NCBI RefSeq assembly: GCF_020283565.1 | Contig: NC_060063.1 | Coordinates: 45,282,856-45,346,855, forward strand | Origin: Trifolium pratense | Lineage: Eukaryota > Streptophyta > Magnoliopsida > Fabales > Fabaceae | DNA: 64,000 nucleotides | Reading direction: 5' to 3' | Shown: piece by piece, positions 11,639 through 21,910 of the stretch | How positions within the stretch are numbered: position 1 is the first letter of the stretch | Layout: every line of letters begins with the position of its first letter | Translations under genes and position numbers: made by a program | The notes under the pieces: generated by a model | Databases searched by the model: none | What the model saw: only the letters and a program-made list of their open reading frames with translations | What the model was told of the DNA's origin: nothing

Positions 11639-11972
11639 TGTTGAATATTTTGGATTTACTTTAATTATTTATTTAAAATATAATTAAAAGTGTATAATAT
11701 CAAATACAATTACTTGTCATGTTTAATATAAGGCTTAATGTGAACGGGCCGTGATGGGTTGGGCCGTTCTTTCTAGTCAGCCTATTGAGAGGTCCCTGCC
11801 TCCACTGATGAGTATATATATTCTAGCCATCCCATTAAGCTAGACACACAGAAAAACATAACACGCATAAGGACTCATCAGTGAGAGGTAGAAACACCGT
11901 CTCAACTCTCTTACTCTCTCAGATCCGCTGTCATTCCAGAGCCGTAGATCCGCTGTCATTCCAGGTACACTG
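11639..11972 (+). repeat. 3' LTR, truncated by 78 bp
   Basis: It matches the 5' LTR with only a few differences up to CAGGTACACTG, then breaks into GATCTTCAACGTCCT. That string is found in the other duplication copy at 60253-60267. A deletion therefore removed the LTR end, the second target duplication and about 90 bp of flank. Confidence 0.9.
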
Positions 11973-12434
11973 ATCTTCAACGTCCTACACTACGTTTGAA
12001 TAAGTTTCATACTCTGTATTATATCTCAATCATTTGAGAGTAAAATACAATTTTGATCATTAAAATATGAAGTTTACGCTCAATTATTTAAGCCTACACT
12101 ATGTTTTAACTTTTAAGGCATAAAAAATCTGTCGTCAAGTAAGTTCTCACGAGCAACATAAATTGAATCTACATGACGACAAACCTTTTATGACTAAAAA
12201 CATTGACACAATATTTAACAGAGAAAAACTGATATTGAGATTTTTTTTATGATCATGAATATGAATTACACATAACCAACATTTGACCGAATATATATAA
12301 TCTGAAAATGAATTTATCATACAAACATTAACCACAGAACCAGCAAGCACGATTTCGGAAGCAAGTGTGTTCTAACTCTTGGCTGGTCAAATGAAAACTT
12401 TTAAAAGTGGTTATTTTGTTTTTACAAAAAGTGA
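11973..12434 (-). other. 3' flank of TNL-1, shared with TNL-5
   Basis: From 11989 this is nearly identical to 63448-63824 (offset about 51.5 kb), which lies downstream of TNL-5. It is the probable 3' UTR and downstream region. No other gene is seen. Confidence 0.7.
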
Positions 12435-15400
12435 TTATTTTTTTTTATGAAAAAACCTGCAACATAATTTCTTTTTTGGACGAATTGTTTCTTCTTCTTC
12501 TTCTTTTTCTTCGTGGGACTCAAAAATTGTGCGAGGAACTATTTCTTCTTCTTCTTTTTCTTCATCACTGGACTCAAAAATTGTGTAAGGAATTATATCT
12601 TCTTCTTCATCATCGGACTCAAAAATTGTGTGAGGAACTATATTTTCTTGATATATCCAGCGAAATCCACACTCTTTTATCGATACCTCATCATATAGAG
12701 TTTCACTTTGATCAATGAAGAATCTAAATGTAAGTTTTGGATTGTAACCACTGTTGTTCACATCCTTAATGGCTTTTATTTCATCCATTATCTGCTTGCA
12801 ACTTACTGGATCATACCATAAAACTAAATGATCTGACATCATGTGAATTGATTTGTCAAGATTAGTCCAATATTGATGCTCTATGATTTTGACTCTCGTG
12901 AAACTTGTTATAGTAACACTATCGTCCACATAGCACTCACATCGAAAATATGCGCCATTTTCCACACGGCCTTGGGAAATAACCAAGTAGTAGGCAAAAC
13001 CAAATAAATTAGAAGGAAGCTCAAGAGTGAAAGAAACTTGTGTAGAACGGTAATGGAACCAAAATTCTCTGCCAGGCATATCAGGTAAAAAATATTCATT
13101 GAATAAATACATGATTTCATATTGTGAACTTAGTCTTGCTCTAAGATCAATTCCACCAAGAGCATCTTTTAAAACTGCTCTGTATGAATGTAGATCCAAT
13201 TGATTGCAGTTAAGGAGCATAGTAAAACCAGGATTTGTTTTTTCATGTGGTTCACCCATTGAACTCGACAGTTTCTCAAGAGATTCACAATTCCAGACAA
13301 CTAAAGATTTAATGAAATGTGAAAATGCCGGAATAGATTGAAGCAGTTTACAATCGTAAACACCAAACTCAGCGAGTCGAGGAAGATACTTGATGGTTTC
13401 AGACAAGCTTCTAATGGCCAGACCAATTAGTGTTAAAGTCTCTAATGATGATAGTAAGAAGATATTGTCTGGGATTTCAAACAAGAGAGAAATATTGGTC
13501 AAGTTTAAGTGTGTTACAGTCATGAAGGCAGGACTAGAAAGTAATTTATGTAAGATGATGGAAGGGTCGACATTGTCACGATTCACTGAACTCATGAGGA
13601 AAATATTTTTAGCAAAGTTTTCAGGAAGATTCACAAGATATCCAATCATGGGAAAGATAAACAAATTAAGATTTTTTGTTTGCAATATTGATGATGGAAG
13701 TTCATTCCCACCAAACTTTGATAAAGCCAGAAACAAATTATCAACGGAAGAAAATGTGACAGAGAACTCTTGGAGATTGATGCAAGTGGTACTCGAAAGG
13801 CTCTTTTGTGACGTACATCCAGCCATGAATATTCTTGTAAGCTTTTGGAGAAGGAAAATTGATGAATCAACTTCATGCAAGCTATCACAATCACCAACTA
13901 TTACTTCTTTTAGATTCGGGAAACCAGACACATTTGGACATTCTATCAGCTGTTTGGAGCGACTAAGGTCAAGTATCTCTAAATTTGGCAAATTCTGTAA
14001 CAATATACAATTAGTTCAACACAAGCTAGTACATTTTCTTAAATCCTACAAAATTTACATTTCAGTTTAGTTTTCGGCAACAGTTAAAATTGGCCAATTA
14101 AGGTTAGATGTGACCATGAAGGGGAAATAAATTAAAACATCTGTAAAAGACCTATTACTAGATATTTCATGGATAGAGCCCATAAGTGTGAACTGTACAA
14201 GTTCATACTAACATTTTTTTTTTGATAATCAAGTTCATAATAACATTGATTGAATGAAGATTCAATGAAGGAAGGGGCTCCGATATATAGAGGACCTCAC
14301 TGTTTAGCACAGAATCATAGAAATGATTGAACTCACAATTTCTTTGTCTATTTCTATTAAATTTACTATGCTTTTTGGAATACCTAGTATCAACTATATA
14401 CTATTTATATGGATGTGTGTGTGTATTCAAAGGTCGGTATTTGCAATTGGCACTACTAAACAAAATTATTAGTGGGGTAAAATACCTAGTATCAACTATA
14501 TACTATTAATGAGATGGCTAGAATATATACTCATCAGTGGAGGCAGGGACCTCTCAATAGGCTGACTAGAAAGAACGGCCCAACCCATCACGGCCCGTTC
14601 ACATTAAGCCTTATATTAAACATGACAAGTAATTGTATTTGATATTATACACTTTTAATTATATTTTAAATAAATAATTAAAGTAGATCCAAAATATTCA
14701 ACAGTAAGATGTTATTTATGAAAATTAAGAAATGTTAAGGAATTTTATTAAACAAAATTATAAATATAAAAACATGGACAATATATGCATACCAATACTC
14801 CGTTCCAAAGTTTTTGTACATGGCTTTCTCTCAAGGAAAGCTCCACAAGCATGTCAGGACGAAAGGTTGGAGGAAGAGATTTCCATGGATATCCATCCCA
14901 CAAAACATATCTCAAATTTTCTGGCAATAAGTCGAGACCATGTGGAAGACTTACATATCCCTTTGGGTCATGAATAGCAAGTAACCGTAGATTTACCATC
15001 TTTTCAAATGCTTTTGGACTTAAATTTATATTTGTACATTGATTAGCAACTAAAAATATGGCTTCAACAATCTCAGTTCCCTGAAGAAGAAAAGAAACAT
15101 TCCTTGTTAGTATTTTTGTAATAAATTGCATTTTATGTAGAGAACACACATGTTAGGAAGACAAGCTAAGTGATTGTATTATCGCTTACTCTATTATTTT
15201 TCAACACGCCACAAACCTCCTTGGGATCAAATAATCTACTGCGTTGTCCGGGATTTTTAAGACATTCTTCACGAACAATTTGTTTTCCCATTTCTTGTAT
15301 TAAGTCATGCATTTGTATGCAATTTCTGAAGTCAAGTCTTATAAGAGCTTTGTCTAAAAGAAGTCTTATCCCTATATCTGCAAAAAAACCACACTCATTT

Positions 15401-18063
15401 AATGTTTTTGTTATCTTTTCCCTCTCATGTCCTTTGAAAAAGCATGCAATATCCAAAAATATATTTTTCTCTTTATCATCCAATTCATTATAACTCCATC
15501 TCAATATCCTATCAATTTCTGCATTAGGAATTTCCTCCAGTTTAGCTAGTGCACATTTCCATTCTATTTCACTTTTGCAACGAAGAAATGATCCTAATAC
15601 TTTCAGTGCTAAAGGGTTGCCGTCAGCATAATCAACTGCTCTATGTGAGAGCTCCACGAATCCCTCCTTAGGTAAAGTTTTGCCAAAAGCATTCAAGCTA
15701 AAAAGTTGAAGAGAGTTTCTGGAGTTCATCTTCTTAACTTCATGAATTTTTTGAATTCCTCCACTTATCAGCACCTGCTTATCCCTTGTCGTCACAATGA
15801 CTGTGCTACCAGCTCCTAGCCAACCACATCCCACTCCAATCAAGTTTTGTAGAAACTCTAAAGTATGTACATCATCTAATACAATAAAAGATTTCATGCG
15901 TTTGAGTCTTCTAATGATTATGGGTGGTATTACTTTAGAAGTGTCAATATGAAGATCTTCCCTTAGTAACTTGGAAAGAAGTTTGTTACATGTATAGTTG
16001 ATTCCATGAATTTTTGCAATTTCATTCACATTGTCTAAGAAGCAACTGCCTTCATACTGAAAAGAGACTTTATGAAAAATAGCAGCAGCAAGTGTTGTCT
16101 TGCCTATGCCCCCCATGCCCCAAAGTCCAATTATTTGAACTTTTGATGAATCATTTTTTTCTATTAAAGGTTGAATGCTCCAATAGTTATCATCCAATAT
16201 GAAATTACATGCAAGCTCACTTGTGTAGTTGTGGTTTAACTTTTGTAATACAACTTTAGTAATGTCTTCAATCAAGTCAGATTCGGTCCTAACATATGTA
16301 AAAAAAAGGATATAAAACAATTGATAGATATATATCATGTGAATGGAAACCTAAGGTAACACCAATTCATCATTTCAATCTTAAAATTACAATATTGTGA
16401 AAAAGTAACAAGTCAAATTGTATTGAAATAGAGTTGGTATAATCAGCTCTGTTATAAACGTCAAAAGATTTGCTTCGAGGTTTTTTTACTCTAATATTGA
16501 TCACTGGCATGGAGACAATCCATTCCCGATAGTCATAAAGCCTACGGTATCATTTTCTATTAATTACTTTCTCGTGCAACATTAATTATTCCATATGTCC
16601 CGAAATAAAACACTTAGGGTTCGTTTGATTCGTAAAACAGCAAGTACTGGACAGGACAGTACAGGACAAAACAAGATAATACAAGACAGGACAAAACTGT
16701 ATCGGAGAGAGATAGAACGATAATATTTTTATATTCGAAAATAAAATGAGTATTTTTGTATTTTTTATAGTTGTACTGTGGACAAAAAATTGTCCTGTGG
16801 TTCAGCGAGGGACAAAAATTCTTGTTTTTGTCTTGTCCCTTACTACCTAATTTGTTCAGTCTCATAACCAATTTCAAATCAAACAGGGTCCCTTAGCATT
16901 AATATTAGTGAGAGAATTTGACACCTGTCACAATTTAGCAAGGGACTGAATTTGAATTTTGTAACAAATTAGTGAGGAATTAAAATCCGTCACTAATTAG
17001 CAAGGGAATTTTGAAAATAAATGTTTTATCTTTGGTCAGTTGTTAGTGGCGATTTATTTAATTTGCCATGATTTATCTCCATTGCAATTTGTGATGAATT
17101 GTCAATTCCCTCACTAATATTTTGTGATGCTCAAATTAGATACGATTGCGTCGTTAAATCTGTCACTAAAAATTTGTGACGGAATTTTAACACATTAGTG
17201 ACAAAATTCTTCCCCTCTCTAAACTTCATTTTTCTAGTAGTGATCATTTTAAAACAATTTATTTTTGTCTTTAAACTTCATTAAATATTTATTGTAGAGA
17301 AAAAAATTGAGATAAAATGAGATTATAAATAATGCAGCATATTATAGAAAAAATTTAAATAATGGTACCAAAACTTTGGTACTAACAAATATTTGTTTTT
17401 GGTTAATAAGAAGTTTCCACTCCCGTATTTAGAAATAACTAATCTCCGTCCGAAAATCTGTGGGAGACACAAAATAGATTCTCTCTTTCCGACCAATTTT
17501 TTTTCATATGTAAGATTTAAGAATTGAATTTTTAACCACTTCACTATTTAAATTTTAAAACACATTAAATACCTGTATGATGTAGAATCAAAACCCGATA
17601 AATTAGCAGCTTGAGAAAGAGCATTCTTCCAAATTTGCATCATCTTATCATCATTGTTCCCTTGCTTATTGTGTTTTGCCATCGCAGTGCCATAACTTCC
17701 GGTCTGCTTCCGAACATGTGAAGGGTCAATTTGATAGAACGCAGGAATAACAACTTGTCCATTTTTGTGGCACTCCATTATTTCAACGAGTTCATTCAAA
17801 CACCATGTTGAAGACGCATAGTTTTCAGAGAACACAACAAGAAATAGAGTGGAACCTTTGATTGCTTCCACAAGTTCTGCCCAAACTTGGTTTCCTTTTT
17901 CAATCCTGTAGTCTATGTAAGTCTCCAAATAGCTTCGCTTTAAGGCAGCATGAAGATGGCTTGTGAAACCAGCTCGAGTGTCATCGCCTCTAAAGCTGAT
18001 GAAAACATCATATTTTTTCAGATCAAAGGCATTAGAGGAAGTTGAAGAAGAAGCCATAGCCAT
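12435..18063 (-). CDS. TNL-1: TIR-NBS-LRR disease resistance protein
   Basis: Intracellular immune receptor, 1145 residues from four exons: 17573-18063, 15190-16288, 14793-15080 and 12435-13994. Junctions are ACAG|GTATTT..TTAG|GACC, AATAGA|GTAAGC..TTCAG|GGAAC and TATTG|GTATGC..ACAG|AATTTG. The TIR domain (18-163) has FRGDDTR and the NADase glutamate E91 in WCLNELVEI. The NB-ARC domain has P-loop GMGGIGKTT (K227), kinase-2 FIVLDDV, TVIVTTRD, GNPLALKVLG, FLDIACFFKG and the MHD motif in IQMHDLIQEMG. LRRs run from about residue 550. The C-JID domain (about 925-1090) includes GREFWFHYRSTQVSFTLELP and GFAYYLV. The tail has three copies of a P-x-TIFES-acidic repeat and a basic end (RPKKKLCCRFFHKKK). 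A second ATG two codons downstream matches the MASSSS starts of the paralogues. Intron 1 holds a MITE and intron 3 an LTR fragment. Confidence 0.93.
14506..14703 (-). mobile_element. LTR fragment of the 5670-11972 family in TNL-1 intron 3
   Basis: This is the reverse complement of the first ~198 bp of the LTR at 5670: it reads back from TGTTGAATATTTTGG at 14703 to the CTAGCCATC region. The rest of the LTR is missing. A 25-bp stretch with ACCTAGTATCAACTATATAC occurs just left of it and again about 100 bp further left (14381-14410 and 14482-14507), possibly filler DNA from a repair event. Confidence 0.85.
16617..16892. mobile_element. PIF/Harbinger-like MITE in TNL-1 intron 1
   Basis: This 276-bp element is flanked by TTA on both sides (16614-16616 and 16893-16895). 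The ends are GGGTTCGTTTGATT and, read inward from the right, GGGACCCTGTTTGATT. The interior is rich in GGACAGGACA / TTGTCCTGT. It has no coding capacity. Confidence 0.7.
16896..17572. other. Rest of TNL-1 intron 1, with MITE-like debris
   Basis: It contains several ATTAGTGA(G/C) and CCGTCACTAATTAG-type motifs (about 16920-17235) that recur at 53800-53890. These suggest a degraded non-autonomous transposon ending near TTCTAGTAGTGATC. No gene is seen. Confidence 0.4.
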
Positions 18064-18133
18064 ACAAATCCAAGCTGCTCGCTCCTAAGGTAGCAGCCTC
18101 TTAAATAAAAACTTGGTCTCTTTATTAAGCCGT
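18064..18133 (-). promoter_or_regulatory. Proximal upstream region of TNL-1 with TATA-like box
   Basis: Reading toward the ATG at 18063, TTTTTATTTAAG (about 18100-18111) lies roughly 40 bp upstream, and TTAATAAAG lies about 60 bp upstream. A SINE begins at 18147, so the distal promoter seen in TNL-0 and TNL-3 (GGCGTGTGGACCC block) is split here: its GTGGACTCTTTCT became the SINE target duplication. Confidence 0.4.
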
Positions 18134-18146
18134 GTGGACTCTTTCT

Positions 18147-18314
18147 TTTTTTTTTTTTTTTTGGTTTTTCACCACCAGTTTAATCTGGTTCGGAGGTTAA
18201 TTATGGTATCAAGTGGTTTCAGCCCCCTTCCGATCACAGTTGCGGGGATCGAATCGTGGTCCTCCCTATCTGTTCAGCGCCAATCACCACTGAATCAACT
18301 AACGATTGGTTGCC
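18147..18314 (-). mobile_element. tRNA-related SINE inserted in the TNL-1 promoter
   Basis: A 13-bp target duplication GTGGACTCTTTCT is present at 18134-18146 and 18315-18327. On the minus strand the element reads from GGCAACCAATCGTTAG, through a box-B-like GATTCGATCCCC, to a poly(A) tail (plus-strand poly-T at 18147-18163). Divergent relatives lie at 62030-62170 and, as a 3' fragment, at 22575-22630. Confidence 0.8.
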
Positions 18315-18327
18315 GTGGACTCTTTCT

Positions 18328-18884
18328 ATATCTTAGTAACTTGTACACGGGGCAACCTCAACCTACCCTAACAACTTTTTCTGTGATAGCACTTCATTAG
18401 CAACTTTATGCATGTACATTTAGACACCCAAAAAAATATATTAGCAACTTTGTGCGTGGTTTGAGACAGCCAAAAATATATTTAAAAAGTCAAATAGTGC
18501 ATAAATCGGCCGGTGTGTATATATGATGGCTGAATATTTTTCGAATGGTGATTAATTACCACCGCATCTATAGTGATCCAAAAGAAAAATTTTAAAAAGA
18601 CTTTACATGGCTAGACTTCATCCACAAATTAATTAATTAATGTCTAATGTGTACAAATATTTTATTAACACAACTGACCCAATCACATACCAATTATATT
18701 ACCTAATCAATTTATTTATTTATTTGATGCAAAAGTATTGACATCATCTAGCCGGCTGCAACATGTACAAAACTAGTTTTCAAAAGTCAAAGATGAGGAG
18801 TAAAAAGAATAAACTAATAAAGTGAGTTGGGATACATTAGGAGGAGACATAATATGCTTTTTTTTTTTTTTCTTTTTCTTTTTT
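18328..18884. other. Spacer, no gene seen
   Basis: AT-rich intergenic DNA upstream of TNL-1. A short direct repeat (TTAGCAACTTT.TGC.TG, about 18398 and 18441) is the only structure noted. Confidence 0.5.
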
Positions 18885-19126
18885 AGAAATAATATAAAAT
18901 CATTGATGTGACTTTATCCTAACAGCTTAACCTTTTGGGATAATCGATTATTTTACATAGTATCAGAGTTTCTATGACTAAGTGGTCTAGAGTTCGATTC
19001 CCGCTCCCCTCACATTCCAATTAAAAAGTGGGCTCTTGCGTGAGGGGCGTGTTGGAAATAATATAAAATCATTGATGTGACTCTATCCTAAGAACTTAAC
19101 CTTTTGGGATAATCAGCTATTTGACA
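18885..19126 (+). mobile_element. TRIM-like miniature LTR retroelement
   Basis: Two ~75-bp direct repeats (18885-18957 and 19050-19126; AATAATATAAAATCATTGAT, then CCTTTTGGGATAATC, ending GACA or TACA) flank about 90 bp. The intervening DNA begins with TAGTATCAGAGTTTC, a decayed tRNA-Met primer site. It ends with GTGAGGGGCG, purine-rich, directly before TGTTGG of the second repeat. There is no coding sequence. The first six bases of the 5' repeat are replaced by poly-T. Confidence 0.75.
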
Positions 19127-19479
19127 CTTTGATATATCATTATATAAAAGAAAGAAAATGTTCTTAATTTGGTGCTAAAGTCTTGCCAACGAAATTGAAA
19201 CGATCATGCGCATCCATTATGTAGTAGCTTATGTTTAGCATCAACTAGGCATTTCTTGATTACTGACTTAACTTTTGTTGTCAGCACCATCACTAAACTC
19301 TTTGACCTTAATCGCACAAGGTATACTCTTATAGTTTAAATTGTGTTTAAGGTATATTAGATTAGATATATAGGCATGTTCAACTCTATAATATATATTA
19401 TAAGTTCAATTATATAGTTTTTCATTCAAGTTAAGTTAGAATGAGCCATAGTTACTTATTTAAGTATATATTGTTTTTC

Positions 19480-19885
19480 ATTTGCTCAATTGAATAGTGT
19501 AAGAAAAGGAATACCAAGCAAAAACCACGAAAGAATAACAGCTTTTTTTTATAAATAAAAAACAATGTTTGTCACGGTTGAAACAATTGCAAAGTTTAAG
19601 GTGTTGTTTAGCCACGCTAAAAACCGTAGCCAAATTGTTTTTTAAAATTTCCCAACCACTGTTTGTCACGGTATAACCGTGGTTAATTTTCCAATAACCG
19701 TGGTTCTAAAAATGTTACCACACTTTATTTTGCCATGGCAAACACCAAGTTTAGCCGTGGCTAAATTTAGCAACGTCGGTATTAGCCACTACAAAAATTT
19801 ACGTGATTAAATATTTTAGCCATGGTCTATGTCACTTTTAGTTACGGTTTTGACCGTGGCTAAATAGCATTTTTTTTTTGTAGTG
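19480..19885. mobile_element. CACTA-like element right end (non-autonomous, degraded)
   Basis: It ends TTTTTTTTGTAGTG at 19885. Upstream it has repeated AACCGTGGCTAAA / TTAGCCACG motifs in both orientations, as in CACTA subterminal regions. No left terminus was identified. Confidence 0.5.
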
Positions 19886-20259
19886 GATGAATATTGAAGA
19901 AGAAAGATTTAGAAGAATTATTATTTTTTGATGAAAAGATGAAATCGCAGATAAATTCGCTGGATAATAGTTTTAGGAGAAATTCTATTTTCTTCTTGTT
20001 GGTGGTGTCTGCAAGCGAAGGAAAAAAAATAGTTTTTTTTTTATAAGCAATAAAATATTATATAAAAGGAAGTACTAAGGGTACTTCAACCAATATAAGA
20101 AAAAATTTTAAACGCCAAAACCAAGAAAACTGTTTAATGATATCCACAGAAATAGTGATTATGTGAGGTGAAGAAAAATGTTGACCATATGAGATAGATT
20201 ACTTAAATAATATTTAAAAAGAAAATAATCACTGTACGACATGACACGGACTAACATTC
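19886..20259. other. Spacer, no gene seen
   Basis: AT-rich DNA with no recognisable coding or repeat structure. Confidence 0.5.
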
Positions 20260-20580
20260 TAGACTAATGACGTCTTCAATGAATTAGTTCCTAGTTTTTT
20301 TTTATGTCAAGGGTAAAGATGCATTCATTCTGTGGATTTGAAATTATTTACACCTCAACATGCAAGCATGTGGTATATATTTGAGCTTCCTCCTAATTTG
20401 TTCGGTTTCGCCTACTACTTGGTTTTTTTTCGAGGCTACCCATGTTTCTTTCACTCTTGAGCTTCTTCCTAATTTGTTCGGTTTCGCCTACTACTTGGTT
20501 CTTTCTCGAGGCAATGTGGGAAAAGGTGTAAGTTTTGGATGTGACTGCTACTTGGACAACATTTCAGGTGAAGCAAGATA
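20260..20580 (+). pseudogene. C-JID (post-LRR) fragment of a TNL, with internal duplication
   Basis: Plus-strand frames give ELPPNLFGFAYYLV and again SFTLELLPNLFGFAYYLVL, then GVSFGCDCYLDNISGE. These match the C-JID region of TNL-1/2/3. The ELPPNLFGFAYYLV segment is tandemly repeated (about 20377-20423 and 20458-20504), and there are no flanking LRRs. The upstream 100 bp (GACGTCTTCAATGAATTAGT) are shared with 61502-61640, where the same relic lies. It is an inverted dead fragment relative to the intact genes. Confidence 0.8.
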
Positions 20581-21540
20581 AGTAAGGAGCTAAATTTGTT
20601 TCTAATTAATATTACATCTAGATGACTATGAACTTCCTGAAATCGATCCAACATGGGATAGTAAAAACTAGGAAAGTTTTAGGGATGGAGACCATAGAGA
20701 TAGTGATAAGAATTCGACTGATTGACACTATTTCATGGTTTTCCTTCTCTTCTATTTGTAATTGGTAACCAGCTTGATCATTATCAGATTCTTTGTTGAG
20801 TATGACTCATATTAACCGATAAACATGTACTTTGTATATTGATATATTTTTTTGTTAGTTAAATGCTTTTTGATTTTCAAGTATCTCTTTTCAGATTTCT
20901 GAGCATTTATCAAGTAGTCATGAATCATGGACAAGTGAACATGATAATGTTCAATATGGATATGCATAATTATGAAGCTTCATACATGTTAGAAGGATTA
21001 AGGTTGCTTGACGTGGCAGGATTCATAAGCCGGTATGCCTAAACTAGTGAAAAGTCGTAATAGTATGCCCTTATTAAACTTCATTTCCAAGGTTTCATGG
21101 TTACTGAGTACCGAATTGTGCTAGCAAGATTACTGATACGGAAGGTTACATCATCTCTGAACTAACCTTCCATCATTGTATTTAATCATTCATTTTTTCT
21201 TTTGAAGAAGATTTAATCATTCATTTGAACACTACTAAAATTATTCACTGTATTTTTTTTTTTTTGGCACACAACACAACACAGGCTGAAATGTCTAAAT
21301 GATACATTGATTTAACAATTTATAGTAATTAACTTTGATATTTTCTTGTAAAAGTTGAACAATTTATAGTAAAAACAAACTTGATGTAAAAAAATTGAGA
21401 GCAAAAAGAGGACAGGAAAGGAAAAAACAAATATAAGTCTAGTACCAATATCTTATACAACTTACAATCATATATAAGTGTCTAGTACCAATTAATATCT
21501 TATACCTGTATTATGTAACATGTGCATCAGATGCATATAC
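20581..21540 (+). other. Relic TNL 3' flank shared with TNL-4
   Basis: 20985-21175 matches 51040-51175, downstream of the plus-strand TNL-4 pseudogene (GAAGGATTAAGGTTGC, CATAAGCCGGTATGCCTAAA, TTGTGCTAGCAAGAT). This identifies the region as the 3' side of another plus-strand TNL relic. 20640-20980 shows no gene. Confidence 0.6.
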
Positions 21541-21910
21541 TAACATTTAGTCCTCATGTTATGCACACTATTTGTTTGTTAAAATGCCCCACATGACCAA
21601 TTTTATTTTTTGTTAAAGCTTTCTATTCAGGATGTAAATCCATATACGTTTTGTTAATTCATGAGTGGAGGCTCTAAAACAGAACACTTAAATGATGAAA
21701 TCCAATTCTAGACTGTTATGGTTGATTGCAATATTGAATAAGATCAATGACAATGAGGTTTGATACAGATAACAGATTTCACAAAGATGAATGGGAAGAG
21801 AAGAAGAACACAAGGATTATTGAGCTTCGGAGCAATTGATCAACATCCTCATTGATGTAGCTTTCTATCCAATGATCAAATAATTACTGGTATGTTTCAA
21901 TATGTATACC
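21540..21910 (+). repeat. Recurrent unknown block, copy B (degraded)
   Basis: It shares TATGCACACTATTTGTTTG, the AAAGCTTTCTATTCAGGATG region, TTGAGCTTCGGAGCAATTGA and GATGTAGCTTTCTATCCAAT with the blocks at 5395, 59840 and 60728. The open frame is broken. Confidence 0.7.

Larger units (their letters stand above)
5670..11972 (+). mobile_element. Non-autonomous LTR retroelement (copia-type signals, no recognisable gag-pol)
   Basis: Two near-identical repeats begin TGTTGAATATTTTGG at 5670 and 11639. The 5' LTR spans 5670-6081 (412 bp, TG...CA). It is followed after two bases by TGGTATCAGAGC (6084-6095), the initiator-tRNA-Met primer site of Ty1/copia elements. Immediately before the 3' LTR lies AAGTGGGAGAT, a classic copia polypurine tract. 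The 5.5-kb interior has no frame resembling gag, protease, integrase or RT. It is AT-rich, contains several CCTATCGG motifs (about 8973, 9317, 9464, 11492) and a GC-rich patch at 6735-6920. The 3' LTR stops after 334 bp (11972). The element fits the LARD description. Confidence 0.85.

Noticed and set aside
12407..12718. Plus-strand 103-codon frame opposite the TNL-1 3' end
   Set aside because: Antisense shadow of the acidic repeat tail. The repeat makes all frames open.
18141..18400. 95-codon open frame upstream of TNL-1
   Set aside because: It reads through a SINE and its poly-T tract. It is antisense to the SINE and not a gene.
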